DNA of 5,550 bases, taken from the NCBI GenBank assembly GCA_004554395.1, contig SFMP01000130.1:1-5550 (forward strand), read 5' to 3'. The stretch comes from Myxococcales bacterium. Lineage in GTDB: Bacteria > Myxococcota_A > Bradymonadia > UBA4248. Positions 5,370-5,550 of the stretch are shown here, one piece after another; the stretch's first letter is position 1; each line of letters begins with the position of its first letter. Position numbers and translations under genes: made by a program. The notes beneath the pieces were generated by a model that made no database searches, was not told the DNA's origin, and saw only the letters and a list, made by a program, of their open reading frames with translations.

Positions 5370-5550
5370 ATGTCTTATGCATTCGTAATCTTGGCAATTG
5401 CTCTAGCCGGTGTGACGATATTCGGATGTTGTCGTGTCACAAAGAAAGGAGAATCTTCGGGAGTTATACCTATGACGAATGACATTGAACAAGAGAAAAC
5501 TCAATGTGGGCTTGCTCTCCATCTTTCTCAAGACAGCGAAATAGATTGGG
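5370..5550 (+). CDS. Unknown membrane-anchored or lipoprotein-like protein, N-terminal part, cut by window edge
   Basis: A plus-strand frame from ATG 5370 (also open from ATG 5352) continues past the right edge; 60 residues are visible. Residues 3-19 form one hydrophobic segment ending in GCCRVTKK (19-26), which suggests a signal anchor or an imperfect lipobox (IFG before C20; Phe at -2 is atypical). The rest is polar, with NDIEQEKTQCG and HLSQDSEIDW. No Shine-Dalgarno site precedes ATG 5370 or ATG 5352. The in-frame ATG 5472 has GGGAG 8 nt upstream and would give a soluble protein beginning MTNDIEQEK; the true start is therefore undecided. Base composition looks lower in G+C than the frd genes. 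No family is recognised. Confidence 0.4.
   Translation, partial: MSYAFVILAIALAGVTIFGCCRVTKKGESSGVIPMTNDIEQEKTQCGLALHLSQDSEIDW

Noticed and set aside
5164..5397. 77-codon minus-strand frame upstream of frdA
   Set aside because: TTG start without a ribosome site, passes through three inverted repeats, no recognised family; a conserved homologue would reverse this.

Overview
The window carries a complete four-gene fumarate reductase operon, frdABCD, on the minus strand (frdA 5052-3229, frdB 3242-2442, frdC 2201-1773, frdD 1771-1409). It is flanked by accessory DNA. The two-small-anchor, four-subunit layout is the enterobacterial type of quinol:fumarate reductase (type D, no haem expected). FrdA aligns from memory with Escherichia coli FrdA almost without gaps through the catalytic core, so the source is probably a proteobacterium, most likely gammaproteobacterial, that respires or ferments with fumarate. 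The genus cannot be named from this sequence.

Layout, left to right. Positions 1-889 hold the 5' part of a minus-strand gene for an AAA-ATPase-like protein (Pfam AAA-ATPase_like, PF09820), cut by the window edge. Positions 876-1208 hold a second, truncated copy of the same family that ends just after its N-terminal ATPase region and overlaps the start of the first by 14 bases. Positions 1209-1408 are non-coding and hold two hairpins just past the frdD stop. The frd operon fills 1409-5052. Positions 5053-5369 are a non-coding stretch with three inverted repeats. From about 5370 a plus-strand open frame with an N-terminal hydrophobic segment runs off the right edge, divergent from frdA.

How the genes work together: FrdA (FAD, fumarate site) and FrdB (three iron-sulfur clusters) form the cytoplasmic head, and FrdC and FrdD anchor it in the membrane and supply the quinol site. 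frdA/frdB overlap by 14 nt and frdC/frdD are separated by 1 nt, which suggests translational coupling within each pair.

Most unusual points: a 240-nt, GC-rich, hairpin-filled spacer between frdB and frdC where such operons are normally tight; an in-frame 18-bp tandem repeat that lengthens the FrdB linker between its two iron-sulfur domains; a TTG start for frdA backed by a Shine-Dalgarno site; and the truncated AAA-ATPase-like copy fused head to tail with its paralogue. I found no tRNA, rRNA, CRISPR array or recognisable transposase.
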